Source: AWTP1-13 sp963840075
Lineage (GTDB): Bacteria; Pseudomonadota; Alphaproteobacteria; Rhizobiales; Hyphomicrobiaceae
Assembly (NCBI GenBank): GCA_963840075.1
Contig: CAWIXS010000013.1
Span: 1 to 64,000, forward strand
Direction of reading: 5' to 3'
Length of the DNA: 64,000 nt
Shown here: one piece after another, positions 24,808 to 33,861 of the stretch
Numbering within the stretch: position 1 is the stretch's first letter
How the letters are laid out: every line of letters begins with the position of its first letter
Made by a program: the position numbers and the translations under genes
Notes under the pieces: model-generated
Database searches by the model: none
What the model was told of the DNA's origin: nothing
What the model saw: the letters and a program-made list of their open reading frames with translations, nothing else

Positions 24808-25233
24808 TCAGCCTCCGAGGACATGGCGCGAGACGGCGACGACGGCAACCGCGGTCGCCATGAAGACGGCGGTGGCCACCAGCGAGCGCACCGACAGACG
24901 CGCGATCCCGCACACGCCGTGCCCCGAGGTGCAGCCGCTGGCGAGCCGCGTCCCGAAGCCGACGAGAAGGCCGGCCGCGATGACGACAGTCCAGCTTGCC
25001 GGCATCTGTGGCGGCGCCAGGGGATAGCCGACGAGGCCGGCAGCGAGCGGCGCCAGGATCAGGCCCGCGATGAAGGCGATACGCCAGCCCCTCGCCTCGG
25101 CACCGGGCAGGATGCTGCCCGCCAGGATGCCGCTGATGCCCGCGATGCGGCCGGTGAGGAGCATCAGCAAGGTCGCAGCGAGCCCGATCAGTGCGCCGCC
25201 GATGGCTGCGGAGACGGGCGTGAACTGGGTCAT
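24808..25233 (-). CDS. YeeE/YedE-family membrane protein
   Basis: The 141-residue protein has four helices and the signature ASGCTSGHGVCG, the conserved cysteine motif of YeeE/YedE transporters. With the adjoining 24346-24804 product it forms a complete two-part transporter for a sulfur compound in the inner membrane. Such pairs often sit near sulfur dioxygenases or ArsR-type regulators, which are absent here; a glutathionyl transferase gene is the upstream neighbour. Confidence 0.82.
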   Translation of the reverse strand: MTQFTPVSAAIGGALIGLAATLLMLLTGRIAGISGILAGSILPGAEARGWRIAFIAGLILAPLAAGLVGYPLAPPQMPASWTVVIAAGLLVGFGTRLASGCTSGHGVCGIARLSVRSLVATAVFMATAVAVVAVSRHVLGG

Positions 25234-25397
25234 GGGAATTTCCTCTTTGCGTTCACGACCGAGCGATCGAGCGGAGCTTCAAAGATACGCTCACGCGTGC
25301 ACCGGACATGCACCGAGGGTGCACTTTGCATGCCGAAGCTCGGGCCCTTGCTCCGGGCTCAGATCGGCGTCCCGCCGGCTTTCGCGGCCAGTCTTTC

Positions 25398-26394
25398 TCA
25401 GCCCAGTCTTGCGCGGCCCAGTCTTGCGCGGCCATGCGGCGCGTCGAAGTCGATCGCCGGCCCCACCGGGACGATGCCCGTCGGATTGATGGTCCTGTGG
25501 CTCATGAAGTAGTGCCGCTTGATATGGCCGAAGTCGACGGTCTCGCGCACCCCCGGCCATTGGTAGAGGTCGCGCGTGTAGGCGATGAGGTTGGGATAGT
25601 CGATGATCCGGCGGATGTTGCACTTGAAGTGGCCGACATAGACGGGGTCGAAGCGGATGAGCGTGGTGAAGAGCCGCCAGTCGGCCTCGGTGGGCTCCGG
25701 GCCCGTCAGGAAGCGCCGGCCGCCGAGGCGCTCCTCCAGCCAGTCCAGCGTCTCGAACAGCGGTACGACGGCGGCCTCATGGGCCTCCTGGGTGGTGGCG
25801 AAGCCCGATTTGTACACGCCGTTGTTGAGGGTCTCGTAGACGCGTGCGTTGACGGCGTCGATCTCGGCCCTGAGCGGCTCGGGGTAATAGTCGCCGGCCT
25901 TGGCCCCGACGCCGTCGAAGGCCGAGTTGAGCATGCGGATGATCTCGCTCGAACTCGTTGCTGACGATGGTGGCGCGCTGCTTGTCCCACAGCACGGGCA
26001 CCGTCGCCCGCCCGCTGTAGCGCGGATTGGCCTTGGTATAGAGCTGGTGCATGCAGGAGACGCCGTTGACCGTGTCGGGCACGACGCCCTCGCCGGGCGC
26101 GAAGCTCCAGCCGTTCTCGGCCATCAGCCAGTGCGTCACCGACAGGCCGATCGTGCCTTGCAGGCCCTTGAGGGCGCGAAAGATGAGCGTGCGGTTGGCC
26201 CACGGGCAGGCCAGCGACACGTAGAGGTGATAGCGCCCGGGCTCGGCCTTGAAGCCGCCTTCGCCGGTGGGCCCGGGCGAGCCGTCCGGCGTGATCCAGT
26301 TGCGGAAGCGCGCATCGACGCGCACGAAGCGCCCGCCGGTGCTCCTGGTGTCGTACCACTTGTCGTGCCACACGCCGTCGACGAGAACGCCCAT
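25398..26394 (-). CDS. Glutathionyl-hydroquinone reductase-type GST, frameshifted
   Basis: Two reading frames together make one omega-type glutathione transferase of about 330 residues. The first (from the ATG at 26394) has the thioredoxin-fold domain with the catalytic cysteine in VSLACPWANRTLI. The second carries the helical domain (MLNSAFDGVG, GPEPTEADWRLFTTLIRFD, HFKCNIRRI). They join where NEFER should continue EIIRMLNSAF: the DNA reads GAGCGAGATC, whereas GAGCGCGAGATC would keep the frame, so one CG is missing near 25946. The C-terminus runs into short tandem repeats (GRARLGRARLG). The family reduces glutathionyl-hydroquinones. Confidence 0.82.
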
Positions 26395-26470
26395 GATGCG
26401 TAGTCCTCGTTTATTGAACTTCTTTCCGACTTATGCGAATTAGCAAAGTAGCGACTTTAGGAGCCGCCAC

Positions 26471-26737
26471 ATGATCCCTTTAGGAAGAAGGCTGAACCAA
26501 GAGCTGGGGCTCGGAGCGAAACACTCACTGTATAGCCGAGAGGGCAATTGGTACCAGCACCTCGAACGGTTTCCAGGTGTGCTCTTCGATCTGCACGGCT
26601 ATGTGCGCTTTGAAACCGAGATCCAGTACAAGAACTGCCGACAGCTGCGCCACGGCAAGAAGTTAAACGTGAGCGGTGGTATCTCTGGTATCGCAGGGTA
26701 CGTGCGCGACAGCCGCATTGCCGGGCTTGTCGGCTGA
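26471..26737 (+). CDS. Hypothetical protein, 88 aa
   Basis: The frame from the ATG at 26471 follows AGGAG at a good distance. The sequence (LYSREGNWYQHLERFPGVLF, then DLHGYVRFETEIQYKNC and VSGGISGIAGYVR) is clearly protein-like, with an aromatic-rich beta pattern and one cysteine. Similar small domains occur at the N-termini of some HNH or restriction-like proteins, but I cannot assign a family. It lies between convergent and divergent metabolic genes and has a lower GC content than its neighbours, which suggests transfer. Confidence 0.5.
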   Translation: MIPLGRRLNQELGLGAKHSLYSREGNWYQHLERFPGVLFDLHGYVRFETEIQYKNCRQLRHGKKLNVSGGISGIAGYVRDSRIAGLVG

Positions 26738-26760
26738 CTTAGCCTTCCTTTTCGGAGCCA

Positions 26761-28367
26761 TTACTCGGCAGCTTCTCGCTTATGAGCGGATGGCGGCGTC
26801 CAGCGCAGCCTCGGCTCGCGCGCGGCCCTGGTCTCGTCGAGGCGGCGGCGCGGGGCGAAGCGGGGCGCGTCCTTGAAGCGGGCGACATCGCCGGCCTTGG
26901 CGGCCTCAGCGAGCCCGCGCAGGGCGGCGATGAACTGGTCGAGGCTCTGCCTGGACTCCGACTCGGTCGGCTCGATCAGCATGGCGCCGTGCACCACCAG
27001 CGGGAAGTACATCGTCATCGGATGGAAGCCCTCGTCGATCATCGCCTTGGCGAAGTCGAGGGTGGTGACGCCGGTGCCCTCCAGCCAGCGGTCGTCGAAC
27101 AGCACCTCGTGCATGCACGGCCGGTCGCCGAAGGGCAGCGACATCAGGTCGGCGAGCGCGGCGCGCACGTAGTTGGCGTTGAGCACGGCGTCCTCGCTGG
27201 CCTGGCGCAGGCCGTCGGCGCCGTGGCTCAGCATGTAGGCCAGCGCGCGCACGAACATGCCCATCTGGCCGTGGAACGCGCACATCCGCCCGAAGGAACC
27301 CCCACCCCCAGCCCCTCCCCGCAAGGGGGAGGGGGGCCGGTCGGCGCTTGCGGCGCCGGCGTGCTCGACCAGCCGCACGCCGTCGGCGTCGGCGACCACG
27401 TAGGGCACCGGCATGAACGGGGCGAGGGCCGCGGACAGCGCCACGGGGCCGGCGCCGGGGCCGCCGCCGCCGTGCGGGGTGGAGAAGGTCTTGTGCAGAT
27501 TGATGTGCATGGCGTCGACGCCGAGGTCGCCGGGGCGCACCTTGCCGACGATGGCGTTGAAGTTGGCGCCGTCGGCGTAGAAGTAGGCGCCCGCCGCGTG
27601 CACGGCCTCGGCGATCGCCACCACGTCGCGCTCGAACAGGCCGCAGGTGTTGGGGTTGGTCAGCATGATGGCCGCCACGTCCGGCGAGAGGCGCTTCCTC
27701 ACCTCCTCTGGATCGACGGTGCCGTCCTTGCGCGCCGGCACCGTCTCGATGCGGTAGCCGAGCAGCGCCGCCGTCGCCGGGTTGGTGCCGTGGGCGGACT
27801 CCGGCACCAGCACCACGCTGCGCCCCTCGCCGCGCGCGGCGAGCGCCGCCTTGATCGCCATCATGCCGCAGAGCTCGCCGTGCGCGCCGGCCTTGGGCGT
27901 CATGGCGATGGCCGGCATGCCGGTCAGCTCGAGAGCCAGCGCGACAGCTCGGCGATCAGGGCGATGGCGCCGGGCACGGTCGAGAGCGGCTGCAGCGGAT
28001 GGATGTCGGCGAAGCCGGGCAGCCGCGCCATCTTCTCGTTGAGGCGCGGGTTGTGCTTCATGGTGCACGAGCCGAGCGGAAAGATGCCGGTGTCGATGCC
28101 GAAGTTCTTCTGCGACAGGCGCACGTAGTGGCGCATGGCCTCGGGCTCGGAGAGGCCCGGCAGGCCGATCGGCGCCTTGCGCTCGAGCCTGCCGAGCCGG
28201 GCGCCGAATTCCGCGGGCTCCTCGAGATCGACGCCCGTCGTCTCTGCGCGCCCGATCTCGAAGATCAGCGGCTCCTCGACCGCGAGCCCGCGGTTGCCGG
28301 TGAAGGTCTCGCTCTCCCGCACCTCGGCCTCGCCCGGCGCCGTCGGCCGTCCCTGCCGGTTCGACAT
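26761..28367 (-). CDS. gcvPB: Glycine dehydrogenase (decarboxylating) subunit 2, frameshifted
   Basis: GcvPB is the PLP-carrying half of the split P-protein of the glycine cleavage system. The PLP lysine lies in LHKTFSTPHGGGGPGAGP. The N-terminal part runs from the ATG at 28367 to ALIAELSRWL and the rest continues in another frame from ELTGMPAIAMTPKAGAHGE; one base is missing near 27930 (CTCTCGAG for CTCCTCGAG). An extra stretch of about 15-19 residues (DRPPSPLRGGAGGGG) encoded by a GC-rich palindrome is inserted in frame before SFGRMCAFHGQMG. Its ATG overlaps the gcvPA stop (TGATG), giving translational coupling. Confidence 0.88.
27297..27343. repeat. GC-rich palindrome inserted in frame in gcvPB
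   Basis: The arm CCCCCAGCCCCTCCCCGC is followed by AAGGGGGAGGGG; it is the same style of element as at 32952 and 12840. Reading the minus strand it encodes DRPPSPLRGGAGGGG without a stop, so it adds residues to GcvPB and does not break it. Confidence 0.65.
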
Positions 28368-29710
28368 CACAGCACCTCCTTCAGCGCCTGCGCGTAGGCG
28401 GCGCGATCCTCGTCGGTGTTGACCTCGGTGGAGGCCACCACGATGAGGTCCGCCAGCTCCGGCCGCCCCGGCTCCAGCCGCGACACCGGCACGCCGCCGA
28501 GCACGCCCTTCGCCGCCAGCTTCTCGATCACCTCGGCGGCGTCGCCGGGAACGCGGATGGTGAACTCGTTGAAGAACGTCTCGTTGAGCACCTCCACGCC
28601 CGGCACCTCGGCCAGCATGCCGGCGAGCTTCACGGCGTTGGCGTGGTTGATGCGGGCGAGGCGCCGCAGCCCCGCCTCGCCCAGCAGGGTCATGTGGATG
28701 GTGAAGGCGAGCACGCACAGCCCGGAGTTGGTGCAGATGTTGGAGGTGGCCTTCTCGCGCCGGATGTGCTGCTCGCGCGTCGAGAGCGTCAGCACGAAGC
28801 CGCGGCGGCCCTCCCTGTCCACGGTCTCGCCGCACAGCCGCCCCGGCATCTGCCGCACGAACTTCTGCCGCGTGGCGAACAGGCCGACGTAAGGCCCGCC
28901 GAACGAGAGCGCGTTGCCGATCGACTGACCCTCGCCGACCACGATGTCGGCGCCCATGGCGCCCGGCGGCAGCACCAGCCCCAGCGAGACGACCTCGGTG
29001 AACACCGCGATCAGCAGGGCGCCCGCCGCATGCGCCTTCTCGGCCAGCGCGGTGAGGTCGTGCAGGTGGCCGTAGAAGTCGGGTGTCTGCACCACCACGC
29101 ACGAGACGTCGGCGTCGATCTGCGCCGCCAGGTTCTCCTTGCCCGCCGGCGCCGGCGGCAGCGCGACCACCTCGTGGCCGGCCATGCGGGCGATGGTCTC
29201 GATGGTCTCGCGGTAGTGCGGGTGCAGGTTGCCGGCCAGCACCGCCTTGTGGCGCCGGGTGATGCGGTGCGCCATCAGCACCGCCTCCGCCGCCGCGGTG
29301 GAGCCGTCGTACATCGAGGCGTTCGCCACCTCCATGCCGGTGAGCAGCGCCACCTGGGTCTGGAACTCGTAGAGGTACTGCAGCGTGCCCTGCGCGATCT
29401 CCGGCTGGTAGGGCGTGTACGAGGTGAGGAACTCGGAGCGCTGGATCAGGTGATCCACCGTCGCCGGCACGTGATGCCTGTAGGCGCCGGCGCCGACGAA
29501 GAACGGCACCGAGCCGGCGGGCACGTTCTGCGCGGCGAGCCGGCCGAGCGCGCGCTCCACCTCCAGCTCGCCCTTGGCGCTGGGCAGATCGAGCCGGCCG
29601 TTGAGGCGCTTGTCCTCGGGGATGTCGGCGAACAGGGCGTCGATGCCGGCGACGCCGATCTTCGCCAGCATCGCCTTGCGGTCAGCGTCGGTGAGGGGGA
29701 GGTAACGCAT
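28367..29710 (-). CDS. gcvPA: Glycine dehydrogenase (decarboxylating) subunit 1
   Basis: The 447-residue product is the non-PLP-binding half of the split P-protein, which with GcvPB decarboxylates glycine and passes the aminomethyl group to lipoyl-GcvH. Typical blocks: an N-terminal RYLPLTDADRKAMLAKIG, FFVGAGAYRHHVPATVDHL, TSYTPYQPEIAQGTLQYLYE, MEVANASMYDGSTAAAEA and FATRQKFVRQMPGRLCGETV. The reading frame is intact. It starts at 29710, directly beside a pair of palindromic repeats that separate it from osmC. Confidence 0.94.
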   Translation of the reverse strand: MRYLPLTDADRKAMLAKIGVAGIDALFADIPEDKRLNGRLDLPSAKGELEVERALGRLAAQNVPAGSVPFFVGAGAYRHHVPATVDHLIQRSEFLTSYTPYQPEIAQGTLQYLYEFQTQVALLTGMEVANASMYDGSTAAAEAVLMAHRITRRHKAVLAGNLHPHYRETIETIARMAGHEVVALPPAPAGKENLAAQIDADVSCVVVQTPDFYGHLHDLTALAEKAHAAGALLIAVFTEVVSLGLVLPPGAMGADIVVGEGQSIGNALSFGGPYVGLFATRQKFVRQMPGRLCGETVDREGRRGFVLTLSTREQHIRREKATSNICTNSGLCVLAFTIHMTLLGEAGLRRLARINHANAVKLAGMLAEVPGVEVLNETFFNEFTIRVPGDAAEVIEKLAAKGVLGGVPVSRLEPGRPELADLIVVASTEVNTDEDRAAYAQALKEVL

Positions 29711-29728
29711 GGACAGTGCCTTTGCGGG

Positions 29729-29801
29729 TATCAGACCCTGCGGGTCTGACACCACAACTCGACGGTTCGAATATGGTGTCAGACCCGCAGGGTCTGACAC
29801 C
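29729..29801. repeat. Paired TGTCAGACCC palindromes between osmC and gcvPA
   Basis: Two near-perfect palindromes, each TGTCAGACCC-N3-to-N5-GGGTCTGACA in form (29729-29753, with TATCAGACCC as its left arm, and 29775-29801), are separated by about 21 bp. The arrangement of two inverted units around a short spacer is REPIN-like. The same pair structure occurs at 30685-30758. Confidence 0.8.
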
Positions 29802-29802
29802 G

Positions 29803-30273
29803 CTACGCGGCCGGCTCCACCACCACCTCGGTCAGCACCGAGTTGGCGATGTAGCATTCCTCGTGGGCGTGGTGGTGCAGCTGGGCCAGCTCCGCGGCGC
29901 TCGGCTGCTTGGCGCCGGAGAAGGCGATGGCCGGCCGCAGCGTGACCTTGGAGACGTAGAGCTTGCCGCGCTCGTTCTTGGTCATCACGCCGATGGCGTC
30001 GTCGTCGTAGGAATCGACCACGAAGCCCTGGCGGTAGGCGAGGTAGAGGAAGGTGAGCATGTGGCAGCTCGACAGCGCCGCCACCAGCGCCTCCTCGGGA
30101 TCGACGGCGTCGGCGCGCGACAGCGGCACCTTCACCGACAGCGGCGAGGAGGAGGCCGGCACCTTGACGCCGCCGTCGAACGCCCACTCGTGCGCGCGGC
30201 TGAACTTGCCGTCGGTGAACGCCTCCTCGCTGCCGCGCTTCCAGGAAACCGTCGCCTTGTACTCGTGTGCCAT
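29803..30273 (-). CDS. OsmC-family peroxiredoxin-like protein
   Basis: The 156-residue protein has the two redox cysteines of the OsmC/Ohr family: C70 in ALSSCHMLTFLYLAY and C140 in HHAHEECYIANS. Members reduce organic hydroperoxides with lipoyl or thiol donors in the cytosol. It is encoded inside the gcv operon, between gcvH and gcvPA. As OsmC/Ohr proteins can use dihydrolipoyl groups, a link with the lipoylated H-protein next door is plausible but inferred. Confidence 0.88.
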   Translation of the reverse strand: MAHEYKATVSWKRGSEEAFTDGKFSRAHEWAFDGGVKVPASSSPLSVKVPLSRADAVDPEEALVAALSSCHMLTFLYLAYRQGFVVDSYDDDAIGVMTKNERGKLYVSKVTLRPAIAFSGAKQPSAAELAQLHHHAHEECYIANSVLTEVVVEPAA

Positions 30274-30288
30274 GGTCGAGCCTCCTCT

Positions 30289-30669
30289 CTATGACGTCGC
30301 CTGCTTCACGAAGGCCTCGTATTCGGCCCGGTCCATCAGCTGATCGAGCTCGGCCGCATCGGCGATCCTGATCTTGAGGAACCAGCCCTGGCCTTCCGCA
30401 TCCTCGTTGACGAGCGCCGGCTTGTCGGCGAGGCCGGCGTTGACCTCGACCACCTCGCCGGCGACCGGCGCGTAGACGTCGCTCGCCGCCTTGACGCTTT
30501 CCACCACCGCCACCGCCTCGCCCTTCTTTGCCCGGCGGCCGACCTCGGGCAGCTCGACGTAGACGATGTCGCCGAGCTGCTCCTGCGCGTGGGCGGAGAT
30601 GCCGACCGTGCCGATGCCGTCCTCGGCGCTGATCCACTCGTGGTCCCTGGTGAAGCGCTCGTTCGCCAT
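30289..30669 (-). CDS. gcvH: Glycine cleavage system H protein
   Basis: The 126-residue lipoyl carrier shuttles the aminomethyl group between P and T proteins. The lipoylation site is K60 in VVESVKAASDVYAPVAGEV, preceded by the usual GDIVYVELPEVG. The frame is intact and full-length. It lies between a palindrome pair and osmC within the gcv transcript. Confidence 0.95.
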   Translation of the reverse strand: MANERFTRDHEWISAEDGIGTVGISAHAQEQLGDIVYVELPEVGRRAKKGEAVAVVESVKAASDVYAPVAGEVVEVNAGLADKPALVNEDAEGQGWFLKIRIADAAELDQLMDRAEYEAFVKQATS

Positions 30670-30684
30670 GGGGTCCTCCTGGAG

Positions 30685-30758
30685 GCGTCAGACCCTCCGG
30701 GTCTGACACCATGGTTCTACGGTTTCGTTACGGTGTCAGACCCAGAGGGTCTGACACC
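30685..30758. repeat. Paired TGTCAGACCC palindromes between gcvT and gcvH
   Basis: Two copies (30685-30710 and 30732-30758) flank a spacer of about 21 bp. The downstream copy has entered the 3' end of gcvT, where it encodes the extra tail GVRPSGSDTV. Core arms are TCAGACCC and GGGTCTGA. Confidence 0.8.
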
Positions 30759-31911
30759 CACGTAGCGGTGCGCCACGAACGGCAGCGGCACGATGCCGGC
30801 GCCGAGCGCCTTGCCCCGCACCATCAGGTTCACGGGCGTGCCGGCCTCGGCATAGCCGGCGGCGACGTAGCCCATGGCCACGGGGCCGTTGACGCTCGGG
30901 CCGAAGCCGCCCGAGGTGACGGTGCCGATGCGCTCGCCCAGCATGGAGAGGATCTCGGTGCCCTCGCGGGCCGGCGCGCGGCCCTCGGGCCTGATGCCGA
31001 CGCGGCGGCGCGCGGGGCCCTCGCGCCAGCTCGCGCCGGATGCGCTCGAAGCCGGGGAAGCCGCCCTCGGCCCGGCGGCGCTTCTGGATCGACCAGGCGA
31101 GGCCCGCCTCGATGGGGCTCGTGGTCTCGTCGATGTCGTGGCCGTAGAGGCACAGGCCCGCCTCCAGCCTCAGCGAATCGCGCGCGCCGAGGCCGATGGG
31201 CGCGACGCCCTCCTGCTCCAGCAGCAGGCGCGCCAGCTTCCTGGCGCCGCCGGCGGCGAGCGAGATCTCGAAGCCGTCCTCGCCGGTGTAGCCCGAGCGC
31301 GAGACGTGGCAGTCGATCCCGCCCACCTTGGCGCTGGCCGCCGTCATGAACCGCAGGCTCGCCGCAATGTCCGACAGCTGCGCCAGCACGGGCGCGGCCG
31401 CCGGGCCCTGCAGGGCGAGCAGCGCGCGCTCGGGTGCCGGCTGCAGCCTGACATCGTCCGGCAGCCGCTCGGCGATGTGCGCGTAGTCCACCTCCTTGCG
31501 TGCGGCGTTGACCACCAGCATCAGGCTGCCGTCGTCCTCCGCGGCGGCGGAGCGCGTCACCATCAGGTCGTCGATGATGCCGCCGTCGTCGCTGAGGAGC
31601 TGCGTGTAGCGCTGCTGGCCGGGCTTCAGGTCGAGGATGTCGGCCGGGACCAGCGCCTCCAGGGCTGCGGCTGTGGTGGCGTGGTCGGGACCGACGAGGA
31701 ACGCCTGGCCCATGTGCGAGACGTCGAACAGGCCCGCCTTCTCGCGCGTGTGCAGGTGCTCCTTGAGGATGCCGGGCGGATACTGCACCGGCATGGCATA
31801 GCCGGCGAACGGCACCATCCTGGCGCCCAGCGCCACGTGCAGCTCGTAGAGCGGCGTGCGCTGCAGGGAGGCTTCTGGCGTGGATGGTGCGGACGTTGCG
31901 CTCAAGGTCAT
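30717..31911 (-). CDS. gcvT: Glycine cleavage system aminomethyltransferase, frameshifted
   Basis: GcvT moves the methylene group from the lipoyl arm to tetrahydrofolate and releases ammonia. The first frame (ATG at 31911) has TPLYELHVALGARMVPFAGY, GLFDVSHMGQ, ALQGPAA and DSLRLEAGLCLYGHDI; the last 95 or so residues (ILSMLGERIGTVTSGGFGPS, ALGAGIVPLPFVAHRYVG) are in another frame. The break near 31020-31025 reads GCGCGAGGGCC where GCGCGCGAGGGCC keeps frame, so one CG is missing. The C-terminal dozen residues are encoded by a palindromic repeat. It is the first gene after the glycine riboswitch. Confidence 0.88.
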
Positions 31912-31957
31912 CTCCGGTCCCGGACGGCTCGAAGCCCGCGCCTTGCGGCGCGAGACG

Positions 31958-32172
31958 AGCCCCCTCTGTCGCGGGACCTGAGAGATTTCAGCGCCCGGGC
32001 CTATCGCCCTGCCGCCTTACCCCTTCGGTGAGCCGCCCCGTCTTCCAGACGGGCCGGCTGCTTTCCAGAGTGCCATCAACCTGCGGTCCTTTGGCCTGAG
32101 AGGTTCCGGGGCGGTTGCTCCTTCGGCGCCGGCCCTGTCCGCAAGATGGGCCGGTCTCTCCCGCAGGTCTCG
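31958..32172 (-). ncRNA. Tandem glycine riboswitch upstream of gcvT
   Basis: On the minus strand, aptamer 1 begins GCGGGAGAGACC and continues GCCGAAGGAGCAACCGCCCC and CTCTCAGGCCAAAGGACCGC. A short linker leads to aptamer 2 with CACTCTGGAAAGC, CACCGAAGGGGTAAGGC and ATCTCTCAGGTCCCGCGACA followed by GAGGGG. This is the two-aptamer glycine riboswitch architecture with both conserved GCCGAAGG/ACCGAAGG and CTCTCAGG segments. It ends about 47 bp before the gcvT ATG and should turn the gcv operon on when glycine is plentiful. Confidence 0.95.
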
Positions 32173-32238
32173 ATTGGCGATGCGCGAATGATACGCCGGG
32201 GCGGGGGGGAGTCAACTCGGGCGGCGCGTCTGCTGTTA

Positions 32239-32931
32239 ATGTTTCGCCCTCGCGTCACCTTTCCGTCAATTCCGGGGCGTACCTGCGCAGGCAGGAAAGC
32301 ACGCGAGGTTGTGCGGATTCTGGTCGAGCACGGAGCCGACCCGCATGCGGCCCTCCCACCGCAGCCGCAGAAGATGACAGCGAGCGACGTGTGGCTCGAC
32401 CCGCTCGGCCGGCAATCGCCTGGGAACGAGAGGCTCGAGGGCCTCCCCGACCCGCCGGTCTTCGAGGTGCTGCATCCCTTGATGGACTTCAAGATGGTCG
32501 ATCTGCTGCTGGAGCTGGGCGCCAAACCCAATGTGCGCGATGCCAGTGGGCGCACCCCGCTGCTGATTGCGATCACCCACAGCCACATCTACGGCAAGAA
32601 GGACGGAGCGCCCTGGATCGAGAGGTTCGTTCCGCACCGGCTGATCGAGGGCCAGGAGGACCGGGAGCATCGCGGCGTCGAGCCGGTGCGTGCCTTGCTC
32701 GCCAAGTGGGCCGATGTGGCGCTCACCGATGCTGCCGGGCTGACGGCGCTGCACTACACCGCCCAGTCTGACTGCAGCGCGGAGATCGCGCGCATCCTGC
32801 TCGCCCATGGCGCCGACATCAACGCACGCGACAAGGCGGAGAGGACGCCGTTGGATAACGCCGTCGAGGCAGGGCTCGTCCGTATGCCCGAGATGCTGAC
32901 CGCCGCCGGCGCGCGGCGCGGCGCTCGGTGA
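32239..32931 (+). CDS. Ankyrin-repeat protein, possibly 5'-truncated
   Basis: About 230 residues with ankyrin repeats: ILVEHGADPHAA, VDLLLELGAKPNVRDASGRT and ARILLAHGADINARDKAERT (TPLLIAITH and TALHYTAQS are the matching helix starts). The domain begins abruptly within a repeat (GRKAREVVRILVEHGADP) right after the riboswitch region, so the original N-terminus may have been lost and the start codon is uncertain (ATG 32239 or 32188). Ankyrin repeats bind proteins; no signal peptide is seen in the current form. Confidence 0.6.
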   Translation: MFRPRVTFPSIPGRTCAGRKAREVVRILVEHGADPHAALPPQPQKMTASDVWLDPLGRQSPGNERLEGLPDPPVFEVLHPLMDFKMVDLLLELGAKPNVRDASGRTPLLIAITHSHIYGKKDGAPWIERFVPHRLIEGQEDREHRGVEPVRALLAKWADVALTDAAGLTALHYTAQSDCSAEIARILLAHGADINARDKAERTPLDNAVEAGLVRMPEMLTAAGARRGAR

Positions 32932-32951
32932 TCACTGACGAGGGAGGCAGT

Positions 32952-32993
32952 CCCCCCACCCCCAACTCCTCCCCGCAAAAGGAGGGGAGTCCG
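32952..32993. repeat. GC-rich palindrome after the ankyrin gene
   Basis: CCCCCACCCCCAACTCCTCCCC followed by GCAAAAGGAGGGGAG forms a hairpin of the same family as the insertion in gcvPB. It lies between convergent genes and may end transcription. Confidence 0.55.
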
Positions 32994-33018
32994 GTTGCGG
33001 CTGTGGAGGACGAGCGCC

Positions 33019-33675
33019 CTACCCGGCGCCGGGGATGGTGCGGTCGAAGCCGACGTAGACCTCGTACTCGCCGGGGCGCGAGCCTTCCGGGATGTCGAAG
33101 GAGAGCTGACGCACGAGGGAGAAGTAGCCAATCGGATCGTCGAGGGCTACGTCCACGTCGACCCTGGCCTTCTCGGTGGCAATCTTCTGGCGCTTGGCGT
33201 CGGTGACGAAGATGTTGACTGGCAGCGATACCCGCCCGCTGTTGCCTTTCTGCCCAAGCAGGACGCGGCCGGAGAAGCCGTATTTCACGGTGACGCGGCC
33301 CGGCTCGATGCTGCATTCCCGCGCCGTCTTGGTGATCTCGCCCCGATGCATAACGGCAAGCCCGTCGCCGATGCGCCCGGCCTCGTAGACCGTGACGTAG
33401 CCGTCGCGCGCCCACACCTGGAAGCGCGGGCAGCCATAGGCCACGCTTCCGCTGATGTTGGTCAGCGTGCCGCTGTCGGCCTTGGCGGCGTCGAGAAGCT
33501 TGTCCTTGCTGACGCTGTCTACGTCCACCGCGGTGGTCTTCTTGCCGCCGAACCAGCCCGAGCCCATGCCCGAGGTGAGCGACGACATGCCACAAGCGCC
33601 GAGCGTGCTCAGCAGCCCCGCCAGGACAATGCATCTCGCGGACGAGACCAATGCTTTGCACACGGCTTGCGTCAC
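33019..33675 (-). CDS. Putative lipoprotein
   Basis: The product of about 218 residues begins with a signal peptide ending in a lipobox, VLAGLLSTLGACGMSS, so it should be anchored by the lipidated cysteine. The mature part (GSVAYGCPRFQVWARDGYVT, GEITKTARECSIEPGRVTVK) is beta-rich with two cysteines likely in a disulfide, and ends IPEGSRPGEYEVYVGFDRT. The GTG at 33675, preceded by GGGCAGGGG, is the best start. Function unknown. It is divergent from ispH. Confidence 0.7.
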   Translation of the reverse strand: MTQAVCKALVSSARCIVLAGLLSTLGACGMSSLTSGMGSGWFGGKKTTAVDVDSVSKDKLLDAAKADSGTLTNISGSVAYGCPRFQVWARDGYVTVYEAGRIGDGLAVMHRGEITKTARECSIEPGRVTVKYGFSGRVLLGQKGNSGRVSLPVNIFVTDAKRQKIATEKARVDVDVALDDPIGYFSLVRQLSFDIPEGSRPGEYEVYVGFDRTIPGAG

Positions 33676-33861
33676 GAAACCCCTGCCCGAACTCTTGCCC
33701 GGTCTCTTCCGGATCGATATTCCCTTGCCCTCGGAGCCGCGTTGGCTCTCTTCGGGCCCCCGCCCCGGTGATTCGAACTCTACAGCGAACGCCATTCGGG
33801 GCCAAGTACGCTGAGCGTGGCACGCTGAGCGTGGACTGATCGCGAACAGGTCGCCGGTTTC

